The translations under genes and the position numbers were made by a program. Under the pieces are notes generated by a model. The model did not search any database and was not told the origin of the DNA. It saw only the letters and a program-made list of their open reading frames with translations. Of a stretch of DNA of 64,000 nucleotides, positions 8,042 through 17,695 are shown piece by piece. Within the stretch, counting starts at the first letter, position 1. The number at the start of each line of letters is the position of its first letter. This DNA is from Gammaproteobacteria bacterium. GTDB lineage: Bacteria > Pseudomonadota > Gammaproteobacteria > Xanthomonadales > SZUA-36. Location of the stretch: positions 57,025 to 121,024 of the forward strand of contig JAUIJU010000004.1 of assembly GCA_030431095.1 (NCBI GenBank), written 5' to 3'.

Positions 8042-8893
8042 TCACCGTTCGCGCAGTGCATAAAGATCGGGGTCGGCCATGACCGGTTCGAAGGCGCGCG
8101 CCAGCACGCCGGCCCAGTGCAGCGCGCCTTCCGGCGTGTCGACCAGGTCCTGGCGTACCTCGATGCCCACGCAGGGAAAACCGTTGCGCTCGGCATGGTG
8201 ATCGATGGTGAAGTCGTTGGGGTGGGCGCCGGAGTAGGGCTCGTTGTCGCCCACGCAGAGGTCCGGCACGGCGGACAATTGCCCGATCAGCGGTTGCGCG
8301 ATGCGCGGGTCCTGGTCCCACATCACCCCCACGTGCCAGCGTCGCACCACGCGGTTGTATACCGGGGTGCAGGTATGAATGGACAGCACGCCTGGCACCT
8401 GTCCGCGTGCCGTGAATCGGTCCAGCGCTGCGCTGACCGCCTCGTGGTAGGGCTCGAAAAAGGACTGGATGCGGGCTTCACGGCCCGCCTCGTCCAGCTC
8501 GATATTGCCCGGGATGGCGATGCCGTCGCTGACCTTGATGAAGGCGGAAGCGTCATGCAGTTGCCGATTGAGATCGACCACCAGTCGAGAATAGCCCGCC
8601 AACACCGCCGGGGCGTCGAAGTGTTCGCTCAGCGCCAGTGTCAGCGCCTGCGCGCCGATGTCGCAGGCCACGTGCCTGTCCAGCACCCAGTCCGCCACGC
8701 CCAGTTGACGCAGGCTGCGTGGTACCGCGCGGCTGGCGTGGTCGCAGAGCAGCAGGAAGGGCGCGGCGCCGTCCGGGTTCACCACCTCGAATGGGGGCGG
8801 GTCGCCGGCGCCGATCAGGGGCCAGGTTCTGTCGTGTGCGGCCGGCTCGGCCGCCTGGGGGTCAGTCGTCTTGGCGTTGCTGCGGTCGAACAA
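8042..8893 (-). CDS. N-formylglutamate amidohydrolase family protein
   Basis: A 283-residue protein of the FGase family, with the hallmark segments LLLCDHASRAVP, YSRLVVDLNRQ and GVLSIHTCTPVYN. Family members hydrolyse N-formylglutamate to glutamate and formate, the last step of one histidine-degradation branch. Many homologues sit outside hut operons, and no other histidine genes are in the window, so the substrate is open. The start is uncertain. The frame opens with a TTG at 8893, a short distance after a GAGCGAGA that could bind ribosomes, and no ATG or GTG fits well upstream. Confidence 0.82.
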   Translation of the reverse strand: MFDRSNAKTTDPQAAEPAAHDRTWPLIGAGDPPPFEVVNPDGAAPFLLLCDHASRAVPRSLRQLGVADWVLDRHVACDIGAQALTLALSEHFDAPAVLAGYSRLVVDLNRQLHDASAFIKVSDGIAIPGNIELDEAGREARIQSFFEPYHEAVSAALDRFTARGQVPGVLSIHTCTPVYNRVVRRWHVGVMWDQDPRIAQPLIGQLSAVPDLCVGDNEPYSGAHPNDFTIDHHAERNGFPCVGIEVRQDLVDTPEGALHWAGVLARAFEPVMADPDLYALRER

Positions 8894-9011
8894 AAGGGTC
8901 TCGCTCAGGTGACGGTACGTGCCGGATGGCCCGTTGGCCGGGCCGAAGCGCCTTAATATAACCGTGCCATGGCGGCTTGCCCATCCCCCGGTGACCGCCA
9001 GCCCCCCGCTG

Positions 9012-10841
9012 TTACAGGCTGTAGGCCCAGATCAGGACACCACTGAGCGCCAGCCAGAGCATCAACGCCAGGGGCAGCCCCACCTTGACGAAATCGCTGA
9101 AGCGGTACCCGGCGGCATTCATGATCAGCAGGTTGGTCTGGTAGGCCATGGGTGTGACGAAGCTCAGGTTGGCACCGAACAGAACGGCCAGCACGAACGG
9201 TTCCAGCGGCAGACCGAGGCGCTGCGCGATACCGATGGCGATCGGCGTGCCGATCACCGCCGCCGCATTGTTGGACACCACGTTGGTCAGTACCGCCATC
9301 ATCAGCATCAGGGCCATGAGCACCACCGAAGCCGGCGCGCCGAAGGTGATGGCCACGAACAGGCTCGCGAGGTAGTCCGCTCCACCCGTTTTCAGCAACG
9401 CGGCGCCCATCGCCAGGGACGATACGATGATGAAAATCACCTGGGTGCTCAGCGCACCCATGGCCGATTTCCAATTCAGGCAGCCGGTCAGCAGCAGCAC
9501 CAGGCAGCCGAGCAGGGCGCTGATCTCGATGGGCATGATGCGCGCCGCGGCCAGCGCAACCACGCCGGAGATCGTGGCCAGGGCGATGGGCGCCTTGCGC
9601 GTATGCGGCAGGCGCACGCTGCCGTCGAGCACCAGGAAGTCGGTGCCGCCCTTGAGTTCGTTAAGGCGTTCCGGCGTGGCCTGCACCAGCAGCACGTCCC
9701 CGGCGCGCAGCACGACCTCTTCCACCCCGGACGTCTCGCGATCGCCCAGTTCGTCGAAGCGGTTGAAGGCCAGCAGGCGCACGCCGTAGCGGGAGAGCAG
9801 CTGTGCCTCGCCGATGGCCAGGCCCTTGAGTCGCGAGGCCGGCGTGACGGCCAGCTCCGCGATCAGGTTGCCGCCGGCGCGCAAAGGGTGCGCGGCGTCC
9901 ACCTCCTGGTCGCCGCTGAACAGCGTGCCGCCCAGCAGTCGGGCGAATTCGCGCAGATTGTCCTGGGTGTCGCTGGTGGTGATGCGGTCACCCGCGCGCA
10001 GGCGCACGTCCGGCAGGGGGTTGATGAACACGCCCTGGCCGCGTTCCACCGATTCGACCTTCATCTTCTCGCCGCTTCTGGTGATGGCCTCGGCCAGGGT
10101 GCGCCCGTTGACCGGGCTGTTCTCGTCCAGTCGCACCTGGGCGGTGTACACCCGGGAGATGCCCCGATTGATCGGCAGTTCCCGGTGCGGCAGCAGGCGC
10201 GGCACCACCAGCCACAGGTACCCGATGGCCAGGGTGCCGCCGATCAGCACCGGGCCGGCGAAGTCGAACATGTTGAACCGGTCCATGCCCATATCCGCGG
10301 CGACGTTGACCACCAGCAGGTTGGTCGAGGTGCCGATGGTCGTGGCCATGCCGCCAAGGATGCTGGCAAAGCCCATGGGGATCAGCGTGCCGGCCGGCGA
10401 CGACCCGGTGCGCAGCGCCACGCCCACCAGGATCGGCAGCATCATGACCACGATGGGCGTGTTGTTGATGAAGGCGCTGAGGGTGGCGGTGATCAGCAGG
10501 GTCATCAGCAGGCAGAACACCGGTCCCCAGGCCCACATGCGCGCGAGGAAGCGGCCGACCGGTTCCAGCGCGCCGGTGGAGACCAGTCCGTGACCCACGA
10601 TCATCAGGGCGCAGACCGCCACCAGCGCCCGGTTGCCGAAGCCCAGGAAAAAGTCACTGGCCACCAGCCGTCCACCCTCGCTTTCGAAGGGAAACACCGT
10701 GAATCCCACCGTGAGCAGAACCAGCACCACCAGGCTGGTGGTTTCCAGGGGAATGTCCTCGCGTGAGAACAGCACCAGTGCGACAAAGATCAGCACCATC
10801 ACGGCCAGGGCATGGATGTTGGGAAGGTCCAGTTCAGCCAA
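9012..10841 (-). CDS. SLC13/DASS family permease with two RCK-C domains
   Basis: A 609-residue inner membrane protein with about ten to twelve membrane segments, interrupted near residues 210-390 by two TrkA-C (RCK-C) regulatory domains. One includes GERMLVQATPERL-like text (AGDVLLVQATPERLNELKG) and the other AGDRITTSDTQDNLREF. The two SLC13 signature halves are visible: NNTPIVVMMLPI near 125 and TNVVSNNAAAVIGTPIA near 515. Such permeases import di- or tricarboxylates, sulfate or related anions with sodium, and the TrkA-C-containing branch is often linked to sulfate. The substrate cannot be read from the sequence. The start is TTG 10841, seven bases after an AGGA. Confidence 0.88.
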   Translation of the reverse strand: MAELDLPNIHALAVMVLIFVALVLFSREDIPLETTSLVVLVLLTVGFTVFPFESEGGRLVASDFFLGFGNRALVAVCALMIVGHGLVSTGALEPVGRFLARMWAWGPVFCLLMTLLITATLSAFINNTPIVVMMLPILVGVALRTGSSPAGTLIPMGFASILGGMATTIGTSTNLLVVNVAADMGMDRFNMFDFAGPVLIGGTLAIGYLWLVVPRLLPHRELPINRGISRVYTAQVRLDENSPVNGRTLAEAITRSGEKMKVESVERGQGVFINPLPDVRLRAGDRITTSDTQDNLREFARLLGGTLFSGDQEVDAAHPLRAGGNLIAELAVTPASRLKGLAIGEAQLLSRYGVRLLAFNRFDELGDRETSGVEEVVLRAGDVLLVQATPERLNELKGGTDFLVLDGSVRLPHTRKAPIALATISGVVALAAARIMPIEISALLGCLVLLLTGCLNWKSAMGALSTQVIFIIVSSLAMGAALLKTGGADYLASLFVAITFGAPASVVLMALMLMMAVLTNVVSNNAAAVIGTPIAIGIAQRLGLPLEPFVLAVLFGANLSFVTPMAYQTNLLIMNAAGYRFSDFVKVGLPLALMLWLALSGVLIWAYSL

Positions 10842-11015
10842 AATTCGGTCCTGGAAATTCGGGTTGATCGGGTGGCGGGCGTCGCCGCTTGCGGGTCGGT
10901 AGTCGTTGTCCTATTCTGCCGACCTTCCCGATTGTACCCGTTCCGGTGGTCCCAGCATCGTGATGTCCCGATTCCTCCGCGCCGTGCGCAGCCTTCCGAC
11001 CTCCGCGGAGCGGTC

Positions 11016-11888
11016 GTGAGCGGCCGGCACTACCTGGTCGATTTCGACCCCGTGGCGATCAGCCTCGGTCCCCTGCAGATTCACTGGTACGGCGTCATGT
11101 ACCTGCTGGCCTTCGCGTCCTTCTGGTGGATCGCCGGCCGCCTGGCCGAGCGCCGCCCGTGGATGGGCTGGACCCGTGAAGAGGTCAGCGACTTCATGTT
11201 CTACGGCATGCTGGGCGTCATCGTCGGCGGCCGGCTGGGCTATGTCCTGTTCTACGGCCTGGGTAACCTGCCCGGCGACTGGTTGTTTCCGCTGCGCATC
11301 TGGGACGGCGGCATGTCCTTTCACGGCGGGCTGCTTGGCTTGATCGGTGCCCTGGCCTGGTTCGCGCGCCGGCGCGGCAAGGGCTTCTGGAACGTGGCCG
11401 ATTTTGTCGCGCCCGTGGGGCCGCTCGGACTGGCCTTCGGCCGCCTGGGCAATTTCATCGGCGGGGAGCTGTGGGGGCGTGCCAGCGATGCGTCCTGGGC
11501 CATGATTTTCCCTGCCTCGCTGCCGCCCGGCGCCGCGCCGGAAGGGCTGCAGGCAGCCTGGGAAGCCGGCGCACTGGACGCCTGGGCCCGCCACCCCAGC
11601 CAGCTGTACCACGCGGCCCTGGAGGGCATCGCCCTGTTCGCCATCCTGATGCTGTTTTCCGCGCGACCCCGGCCCGCCGGGGCGGTGGCCGGGCTGTTCA
11701 TGGCCGGCTATGGCGTATTTCGCTTCGTGGTGGAGTTTTTCCGCGAGCCGGACGCGCACCTCGGGTACCTGGCCGGCGACTGGCTGACCATGGGCATGGT
11801 ACTGTCCCTGCCCATGGTGGCGATCGGCGTCGCGATCCTGGTGGTGGCGTACCGCCGCGGCGCGCCGCCGGCACCGGAGACGTCCTGA
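11016..11888 (+). CDS. lgt: Prolipoprotein diacylglyceryl transferase
   Basis: This 290-residue inner membrane enzyme moves a diacylglyceryl group from phosphatidylglycerol to the lipobox cysteine of prolipoproteins. GTG 11016 was chosen because a GGAG lies five bases upstream and the product then starts [18 protein letters not shown], as in homologues. The open frame extends further back to 10812 with no family similarity. The Lgt signature [14 protein letters not shown] is intact near residue 150, and about seven membrane helices are visible. The stop overlaps the thyA start (TGATG), as in many gammaproteobacteria. Confidence 0.96.
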   Translation: MSGRHYLVDFDPVAISLGPLQIHWYGVMYLLAFASFWWIAGRLAERRPWMGWTREEVSDFMFYGMLGVIVGGRLGYVLFYGLGNLPGDWLFPLRIWDGGMSFHGGLLGLIGALAWFARRRGKGFWNVADFVAPVGPLGLAFGRLGNFIGGELWGRASDASWAMIFPASLPPGAAPEGLQAAWEAGALDAWARHPSQLYHAALEGIALFAILMLFSARPRPAGAVAGLFMAGYGVFRFVVEFFREPDAHLGYLAGDWLTMGMVLSLPMVAIGVAILVVAYRRGAPPAPETS

Positions 11889-12721
11889 TGCACACCTATC
11901 TCGACCTGCTGCAGCACATTCTCGACCACGGCGTGGAAAAGGGTGATCGCACCGGCACCGGCACGCGCAGCGTGTTCGGTTACCAGATGCGTTTTCCCCT
12001 GTCCCACCGGTTCCCCCTGCTGACCACCAAGAAGGTGCACCTTCGCTCGATCATCCACGAATTGCTGTGGTTCATCGCCGGTGACACCAATATCGCCTAC
12101 CTGAACGAGAACGGGGTCACCATCTGGGACGAGTGGGCCGACGAGGCGGGAGACCTCGGACCGGTGTACGGCGCCCAGTGGCGAAGCTGGCCGGCGCCTG
12201 GCGGAGGCGCTATCGACCAGCTGGCGGACGTGCTCGAGCGTCTCCGCGAGCGGCCGGACTCGCGCCGCCACATCGTGTCTTCATGGAACCCGGCCGTGCT
12301 GCCGGACGAGGCGCTGGCCCCGCATGAGAATGCCAGCGCCGGGCGCCAGGCGCTGCCGCCGTGCCACACCCTGTTCCAGTTCTGGGTCGCCGAGGGGCGC
12401 CTCAGCTGCCAGTTGTATCAGCGCAGCGCCGACGTGTTCCTGGGTGTGCCGTTCAATATCGCCTCCTACGCCCTGCTGACGTTGATGGTGGCGCAGGTGA
12501 CAGGCTACGCGCCCGGCGAATTCGTGCACACCCTGGGCGATGCGCACATCTACAGCAACCACATGGACCAGGTGCGAACCCAGCTGGCGCGCGAGCCCTA
12601 CGAGCCCCCGGTGATGCGCCTGAATCCCGCAGTTACCTCGCTGTGGGATTTCCGTTACGAGGACTTCGAACTGATCGACTACCGCTGCCACCCGGCCATC
12701 AAGGCCCCGATCGCCGTCTGA
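11888..12721 (+). CDS. thyA: Thymidylate synthase
   Basis: A 277-residue ThyA, which makes dTMP from dUMP using methylene-tetrahydrofolate. The dUMP- and folate-binding segments are clear ([43 protein letters not shown]). The catalytic cysteine in PPCH is Cys159. It corresponds to Cys146 of the 264-residue E. coli enzyme, because about 13 residues (around [11 protein letters not shown]) are inserted just before it. It is translationally linked to lgt and followed by folA, which recycles the dihydrofolate that ThyA produces. Confidence 0.97.
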   Translation: MHTYLDLLQHILDHGVEKGDRTGTGTRSVFGYQMRFPLSHRFPLLTTKKVHLRSIIHELLWFIAGDTNIAYLNENGVTIWDEWADEAGDLGPVYGAQWRSWPAPGGGAIDQLADVLERLRERPDSRRHIVSSWNPAVLPDEALAPHENASAGRQALPPCHTLFQFWVAEGRLSCQLYQRSADVFLGVPFNIASYALLTLMVAQVTGYAPGEFVHTLGDAHIYSNHMDQVRTQLAREPYEPPVMRLNPAVTSLWDFRYEDFELIDYRCHPAIKAPIAV

Positions 12722-12730
12722 CGCCCCGTC

Positions 12731-13222
12731 GTGCTGAACAAGACCCTGACCCTGGTGGCCGCCATGGGCCGCAATGGCGGCATCGGCCAGGCGGGTGGTC
12801 TGCCCTGGCGGCTGCCGGCCGAGCTGCGACATTTCAAGCGCACCACCCTGGGCAAGCCCGTGGTCATGGGGCGCAAGACCTGGGAAACCATCGGCCGTCC
12901 GCTGCCCGGACGTCAGAACCTGGTGGTCACGCGCAACGAGGCCTACCGTGCCGAGGGATGCCGGGTGGTGGCCTCGCTGGTGGAGGCCATCGAGGCCGCC
13001 GAGGGCACCGAGGTGATGGTGATCGGCGGCGGCGAACTGTACCGCCAGGCCTTGCCGCTGGCCTCGCGCATGGTGTTGACCACCGTGGACCTGGCGCCGG
13101 AATGCGACACCTGGTTTCCTGCCTGGGATCCCACCGAATGGGTGCTGGTCTCGGCCGAAAAGGTGCCGGCCGGCCCGGACAGCGAGCACGCTTTCGAAGT
13201 GGCGGAGTGGATGCGCCGCTGA
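12731..13222 (+). CDS. folA: Dihydrofolate reductase
   Basis: A 163-residue DHFR, which reduces dihydrofolate to tetrahydrofolate with NADPH. It starts at GTG 12731, nine bases after the thyA stop. Recognisable segments are AAMGRNGGIGQAGGLPW (active-site loop), VVMGRKTWETIG (NADPH binding) and VMVIGGGELYRQALP. No good ribosome-binding site is visible, so translation may depend on coupling to thyA. The gene converges with apaH. Confidence 0.96.
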   Translation: MLNKTLTLVAAMGRNGGIGQAGGLPWRLPAELRHFKRTTLGKPVVMGRKTWETIGRPLPGRQNLVVTRNEAYRAEGCRVVASLVEAIEAAEGTEVMVIGGGELYRQALPLASRMVLTTVDLAPECDTWFPAWDPTEWVLVSAEKVPAGPDSEHAFEVAEWMRR

Positions 13223-13254
13223 ATGCCACGCCGCGTGAGCGGGATGCATTCAGC
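13218..13254. terminator. Hairpin spanning the convergent folA and apaH stops
   Basis: The arms GCTGAATGC (13218-13226) and GCATTCAGC (13246-13254) pair perfectly, with a small CACG/CGTG stem inside. The hairpin covers both stop codons. There is no T run, so termination is only a possibility. Confidence 0.35.
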
Positions 13255-14062
13255 GCGGCCCGGGTTCCTGGAACAGGGCTTCGTCCTCCAGTCGCAAGGC
13301 GCTGAGCTCCCCGCCCCACACGCAACCGGAATCCATGCCAATGGTGCGCTTGCGGATGCGCAGCCCCAGCGCCGCCCAGTGCCCGAAGGCGATGCGCACC
13401 TCGCGGGTCCGGCGGTGCTTGTGTTTGAACCAGGGCTTGTAGCCTTTCTGTTTCTTGCCGTGCGGCTGGGTGCTCGACAGGTGAACCCGATCCTCGGCGT
13501 CGCAGTAGCGGATCCGGCACAGGATATTGGTGATCACACGCAGCCGCCGCCAGCCGCCGAGGTCGTCGCGCCAGCGCCGCGGCCGGTTGCCGTACATCTT
13601 GCGCAGAAATTTTTTCCGCTCACCCGAAGCCAGCACCGTTTCGACCTCGGCCGCGCGCGCGAGGGTGGTATCGCGGTCCCAGGAGGGCACCACGCCGGCG
13701 TGCAGGCGTAGCAGCTTGAATTCCTCGGACCAGCTGGCCAGGGGCAGGCCGCCCAGCCAGTTCATCAGCTCGCGCCGGTCCGGCGCACGCAGGATGGCCT
13801 CGAATTCGGGATTGCGGCTGTGGCCCTGGGGACGTCGCGCGTCCTCGGCCAGCAGGTGCAGGTCGTGGTTGCCCAGCACCGGCTGCACAGCATCGCCCAG
13901 TCCGTGCAGCAGGCGCAGGACTTCCAGCGAATGGCCGCCGCGGTTGACCAGGTCGCCGCAGGGCCAGAGCCGATCGGCGGCGGGGTCGAAAGCGATGCGG
14001 TCGAGCAGGCGCTGCAGGGGGTCCAGGCAGCCCTGGATGTCACCGATCAGGTAGGTGGCCAC
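13250..14062 (-). CDS. apaH: Symmetrical diadenosine tetraphosphatase
   Basis: A 270-residue metallophosphatase that splits Ap4A into two ADP. The start is GTG 14062, giving ATYLIGDIQGCLDPLQRLL as in homologues. The metal-binding motifs are visible: GDIQGC, GDLVNRGGHS and GNHDLHLL, followed by the family segment LHAGVVPSW near residue 120. The gene follows apaG after 22 bases and ends the long lptD-surA-pdxA-rsmA-apaG-apaH run, the same order as in E. coli. Confidence 0.96.
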   Translation of the reverse strand: MATYLIGDIQGCLDPLQRLLDRIAFDPAADRLWPCGDLVNRGGHSLEVLRLLHGLGDAVQPVLGNHDLHLLAEDARRPQGHSRNPEFEAILRAPDRRELMNWLGGLPLASWSEEFKLLRLHAGVVPSWDRDTTLARAAEVETVLASGERKKFLRKMYGNRPRRWRDDLGGWRRLRVITNILCRIRYCDAEDRVHLSSTQPHGKKQKGYKPWFKHKHRRTREVRIAFGHWAALGLRIRKRTIGMDSGCVWGGELSALRLEDEALFQEPGPR

Positions 14063-14084
14063 GCCGTGCCGGTTCCGCCCGGGG

Positions 14085-14450
14085 TCAGTGCAGGGAGTCG
14101 GGCGTGAGCAGGGCGAATTCCGGAATGTCGACCCGGAAGTCGCGGCCATCGGCCGCGGTAAAACCGTAGGAACCCCTCATGGAACCGGTGCGGGTGGGCA
14201 GAAAGGCGCCGCTGGTGTAGGTATAGCGGGAGCCCGGCGGCAGCTCCGGTGTTTCGCCCACCACCCCTTCGCCCACCACTTCCTCCTGGTGACCGTCACC
14301 GTGGGTGATGATCCAGTGGCGGTTGCGCAGGGTGATCACCTCGTCGCCTTCGTTGGTGATGTGGATGGTGTAAGCGAAGGCGTACTGGTCCTCGTGTTCT
14401 CCCAGGTACTGGGGCACCGGTTCGATTTTCACGGGGATGGCTGCGCTCAT
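14085..14450 (-). CDS. apaG: ApaG (Co2+/Mg2+ efflux-associated protein)
   Basis: A 121-residue protein with the complete single ApaG beta-sandwich domain (YAFAYTIHITNEGDEVITL, PTRTGSMRGSYGF). The start at ATG 14450 is supported by GGAAGGAC just upstream. The biochemical role of ApaG is not settled; in Salmonella the gene is linked to cobalt and magnesium efflux. It lies between rsmA and apaH as in other gammaproteobacteria. Confidence 0.96.
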   Translation of the reverse strand: MSAAIPVKIEPVPQYLGEHEDQYAFAYTIHITNEGDEVITLRNRHWIITHGDGHQEEVVGEGVVGETPELPPGSRYTYTSGAFLPTRTGSMRGSYGFTAADGRDFRVDIPEFALLTPDSLH

Positions 14451-14499
14451 CGTCCTTCCGGGTCGTCGGTCCTCATCATATCGTGACGGACGGCAGGAA

Positions 14500-15291
14500 T
14501 TAACCCCCTCGGTCTTCGTCACGACGTCGCTGCACGGCCATGGCGAGTTCACGGAAGCCCTCAAGGTCGATGCGTTCCGGGCGCGCGGCCGGATCCACGC
14601 CGGCCGCCTCGATCCTGGTGGCGTCCAGCAGTTTTCCCAGGCTGTTGCGCAGGGTCTTGCGCCGTTGGGAGAAGGCCTGCCGCACGACCTCGTCGAAGGC
14701 CGATTCCAGTGCCTGGGACACCAGCGGTTCGTCGCGTGGCTCGAGGCGCACCACGGCCGACGCCACCCGTGGGCGCGGGTGGAATGACTCGGCAGGGACC
14801 TCGAACAGCGGCGCGACCCTGGCGCGGTTCTGGCACATCAGGCCCAGCCGACCCCAGTCGCGGCTGCCGGCGGAGGCCGCCATGCGTTCCACTACCTCTT
14901 TTTGCAGCATGAAGTGCATGTCCACGGGCGGTGGCGACTGGTCCAACAGGTGGAACAGGATCGGTGTGGAAATGTTGTAGGGCAGGTTGCCGACCAGCCG
15001 GTAAGGCCGGGCGGACGACAGTGCCGCGAAATCCACCGTCAGCGCGTCCGCCTCCACCACTTCCAGGCGGGGGCGGCGCCGGCGCAGCGTGGCGGCCAGG
15101 TCGCGGTCGATCTCCACCACCGCCAGGTCGGCGCCGGAGGCCGCCAGCGGGCCGGTGAGGGCCTCCTGGCCCGGGCCGATTTCCACGATGCGCTGATCCG
15201 GTCCCGGGGCGATGGCGGTGATGATGCGGTCGATCACGCCCTGGTCGACCAGGAAATTCTGACCGAAGCGCTTGCGCGGCCGATGGTTCAC
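14500..15291 (-). CDS. rsmA: 16S rRNA dimethyladenosine transferase RsmA (KsgA)
   Basis: A 263-residue methyltransferase that dimethylates the two adjacent adenines in the helix 45 loop of 16S rRNA. The start is GTG 15291, overlapping the pdxA stop (GTGA), which gives the expected NHRPRKRFGQNFLVD opening. The SAM-binding IVEIGPGQEALT and catalytic NLPYNIST motifs are intact. Confidence 0.97.
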   Translation of the reverse strand: MNHRPRKRFGQNFLVDQGVIDRIITAIAPGPDQRIVEIGPGQEALTGPLAASGADLAVVEIDRDLAATLRRRRPRLEVVEADALTVDFAALSSARPYRLVGNLPYNISTPILFHLLDQSPPPVDMHFMLQKEVVERMAASAGSRDWGRLGLMCQNRARVAPLFEVPAESFHPRPRVASAVVRLEPRDEPLVSQALESAFDEVVRQAFSQRRKTLRNSLGKLLDATRIEAAGVDPAARPERIDLEGFRELAMAVQRRRDEDRGG

Positions 15292-16262
15292 GACCGGGTC
15301 CCGCACAGGGCCAGGGCCTGGTCCACCGCGTGGCCCAGGCTGGTGGGGTCGGCCCGTCCGCGTCCGGCGATGTCCAGTGCCGTGCCATGGTCCACCGAAG
15401 TGCGGATGAAGGGCAGGCCCAGGGTGATGTTCACCGCGCGTCCGAAGCCGGCGTGCTTGAGCACGGGCAGTCCCTGGTCGTGGTACATGGCCAGCACCGC
15501 GTCGCACCGCTCCAGGGCCGTCGGCGTAAAGGCCGAGTCGGCAGGCACCGGCCCGCTCAGGTCAGCCATCTCGTCGCCGCAGGCCGCGATGGCCGGCGCG
15601 ATCACCGCATCGTCTTCGTGCCCAAGGTGTCCTCCCTCGCCGGCGTGCGGATTCAGCCCCAGCACCTGGACGCGGGGCCGTGCGATGCCGAACGATTCGC
15701 GCAGGGCGCGCAGCGTGATGCGTATGGCGCTGCCGACGCTGTCGGGCGTGATGGCGGCCGGCACCCGGGACAATGGCAGGTGAGTGGTGACCAGGGCCAC
15801 GCGCAGTCCACCGGCGGCCAGCATCATGACCACCCGATCGACATCGGACAGGGCAGCCAGGAACTCGGTGTGGCCGGTAAAGGCCTCGCCGGCGTCGTTG
15901 ATCACGCCCTTGTGCACCGGGCCGGTGACCAGGGCGGCGGCATCCCCGGCCTGCACCAGGCCGGTGGCCCGGCGCAGGGTGTCCAGCACGTAAGGCGCGT
16001 TGGCGGTGTCGAGGTTCCCGGGTCGCACCGCGGCGGCCAGCGGTACGGGAAGACAGTGCAGGGCGCCTGGGGTCAGCTCCTGGCCCGGCGCCCATTCCTG
16101 CACGGGGACGTCCAGCGCCAGCCCGCGTGCCGCGCCGCGCAGCAGTTCAGGGTCGGCCACCGCCACCAGGGGCAGGTCCGGACGCAGGGCATGCAGCTTC
16201 AGCAGGCATTCCGGCCCGATACCGGCCGGCTCGCCGGGCGTGACCGCCAGGAGCAGCGGCAC
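15288..16262 (-). CDS. pdxA: 4-hydroxythreonine-4-phosphate dehydrogenase
   Basis: A 324-residue PdxA, an NAD-dependent enzyme of pyridoxal phosphate synthesis. It opens with GTG and reads PLLLAVTPGEPAGIGPE. The metal-binding histidines lie in GPVHKGVINDAG..FTGHTEF, MYHDQGLPVLKH and the C-terminal RTSVDHGTALDIAG. It follows surA (stop to start five bases) and overlaps rsmA, so it belongs to the outer-membrane-biogenesis operon as in E. coli. The window also encodes several PLP enzymes that need its product. Confidence 0.96.
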   Translation of the reverse strand: MPLLLAVTPGEPAGIGPECLLKLHALRPDLPLVAVADPELLRGAARGLALDVPVQEWAPGQELTPGALHCLPVPLAAAVRPGNLDTANAPYVLDTLRRATGLVQAGDAAALVTGPVHKGVINDAGEAFTGHTEFLAALSDVDRVVMMLAAGGLRVALVTTHLPLSRVPAAITPDSVGSAIRITLRALRESFGIARPRVQVLGLNPHAGEGGHLGHEDDAVIAPAIAACGDEMADLSGPVPADSAFTPTALERCDAVLAMYHDQGLPVLKHAGFGRAVNITLGLPFIRTSVDHGTALDIAGRGRADPTSLGHAVDQALALCGTRS

Positions 16263-16267
16263 GTGAC

Positions 16268-17590
16268 TCAGCCGGGCAGACGGATTTCCACGAAGGCCTC
16301 TTCGCGCATTTGCCGGATATAGCTTTCGACTTCCGATTCAGCGCGGCGCTGCATGATGGTCTGACGCGCCATGTTGGCCATGGCTTCCTGGGTCACGTCG
16401 GTTTCCCGGTAGCCGGTTCGCTGCACGATGTGCCAGCCGGCCTGCGACTGGAACGGCTCGCCCAGTTCACCGTCTTCCAGGCCGGTGACCATGGCGGCAA
16501 AGCGCTCACCGAACTGTTGTGGGTTGAACCAGCCCATGTCGCCGCCCAGGTTGGCGCTGGTGGTGTCGTCCGAGTGCTCACGGGCCAGCTCGGCGAAGGA
16601 CTCGCCGGCGTCGATGCGATCGTGCAGGTCACGGGCGATGTTCATCGCCTGCTCCGGGTCGACCAGCTCGTTGGTCTCGATCAGGATGTGGTTGGCGCGG
16701 TATTCCTCGGCGAGGATCTGGCGATTTTCCCGGTGGTCGTTGACCTTCACGATGTGGAAGCCCGCCGGGCTGCGCAGCGGTTCGGACACCTGTCCGACCG
16801 ACATGTCGCGCACCACGTCGGCGAATTCGCGCGGCAGGGAATTGAGGTCGCGCCAGCCGACCCGGCCGCCCTCCAGGGCGTCCTGGCTCTCGGAAAAGCT
16901 GATCGCCGCGGAGGCGAAGTCGAGTCCGTCGACCACCTGCTGGTGAATGTTGGCGATGCGCACCTCGGCCTCGGCCACCTGTTCGGGGGTGGCGCCGTCC
17001 GGCACGTTGACCTGCACGTGGGAGATGTCGAACTCACCGCCGGCGAAGTCTTCGGACGCCAGCAGGATTTCCACCTCGGTGTCGCTGACCGGGTCCATGG
17101 AGCTGACGATTCGCTGGCGCAGGCGTTCGGTCATGATTTCTTCGCCGACGCTCCTGCGGAACTCGGCGAAATTCTCTCCGTCCGCTTCCAGCACCTGGCG
17201 CATCTGGCCCACGCTGATGTTGTTCTGGCGCGCCAGGTTCATCATGGCCTGGTCGATGTCCGAGTCGCTGACCCGGATGCCGGTGCGCAGGGCGCGCTGC
17301 ACCTGCAGCTTGCGATTGATCAGGCGCTCGAGCACCTGTTTTTCCACCAGGTCCTGCGGCGGCAGGTTGCCGCCGGACTGGCGGATACGCTGCACGATGC
17401 CTTCCACGGCGATGTCGAGTTCGCTCTGCAGGATCACGTCGTCCTCGACCAGGGCGACGATGTCGTCCAGCTTCTCGACGGACTGGGCGCCCAGGTGGGC
17501 GGACAGCGGCGCCAGCAGGGCGCAGGCCAGCAGGACGATCGGCAGGCGCCGGGTCGAGCGGTGCTTGGGGGCAATCTTGGCGGAGGTCAT
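16268..17590 (-). CDS. surA: Periplasmic chaperone and peptidyl-prolyl isomerase SurA
   Basis: A 440-residue SurA that escorts outer membrane proteins, including LptD, through the periplasm. A signal peptide (about 1-36) is followed by the SurA N-terminal chaperone domain (40-160). Two PpiC parvulin domains come next (about 175-280 and 290-395), then the C-terminal helix. The second domain is the better conserved (ANLGGDMGWFNPQQF..GWHIVQ). It lies between lptD and pdxA, with 105 bases separating it from the lptD stop. Confidence 0.95.
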   Translation of the reverse strand: MTSAKIAPKHRSTRRLPIVLLACALLAPLSAHLGAQSVEKLDDIVALVEDDVILQSELDIAVEGIVQRIRQSGGNLPPQDLVEKQVLERLINRKLQVQRALRTGIRVSDSDIDQAMMNLARQNNISVGQMRQVLEADGENFAEFRRSVGEEIMTERLRQRIVSSMDPVSDTEVEILLASEDFAGGEFDISHVQVNVPDGATPEQVAEAEVRIANIHQQVVDGLDFASAAISFSESQDALEGGRVGWRDLNSLPREFADVVRDMSVGQVSEPLRSPAGFHIVKVNDHRENRQILAEEYRANHILIETNELVDPEQAMNIARDLHDRIDAGESFAELAREHSDDTTSANLGGDMGWFNPQQFGERFAAMVTGLEDGELGEPFQSQAGWHIVQRTGYRETDVTQEAMANMARQTIMQRRAESEVESYIRQMREEAFVEIRLPG

Positions 17591-17695
17591 ATCGGGTCGT
17601 CTTCTCCTGCCCGGGGCGCGGCGGCCACGGGGGTGGTCAATGCGGAACAGCCCGCTATTTTAACCGAAGCGAGCCCCCCAGCGGGTAGCGCCAGC

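Noticed and set aside
8919..10766. A 615-residue open frame on the plus strand
   Set aside because: It is antisense to the SLC13 permease and is rich in His, Gln and Arg with no membrane or domain pattern.
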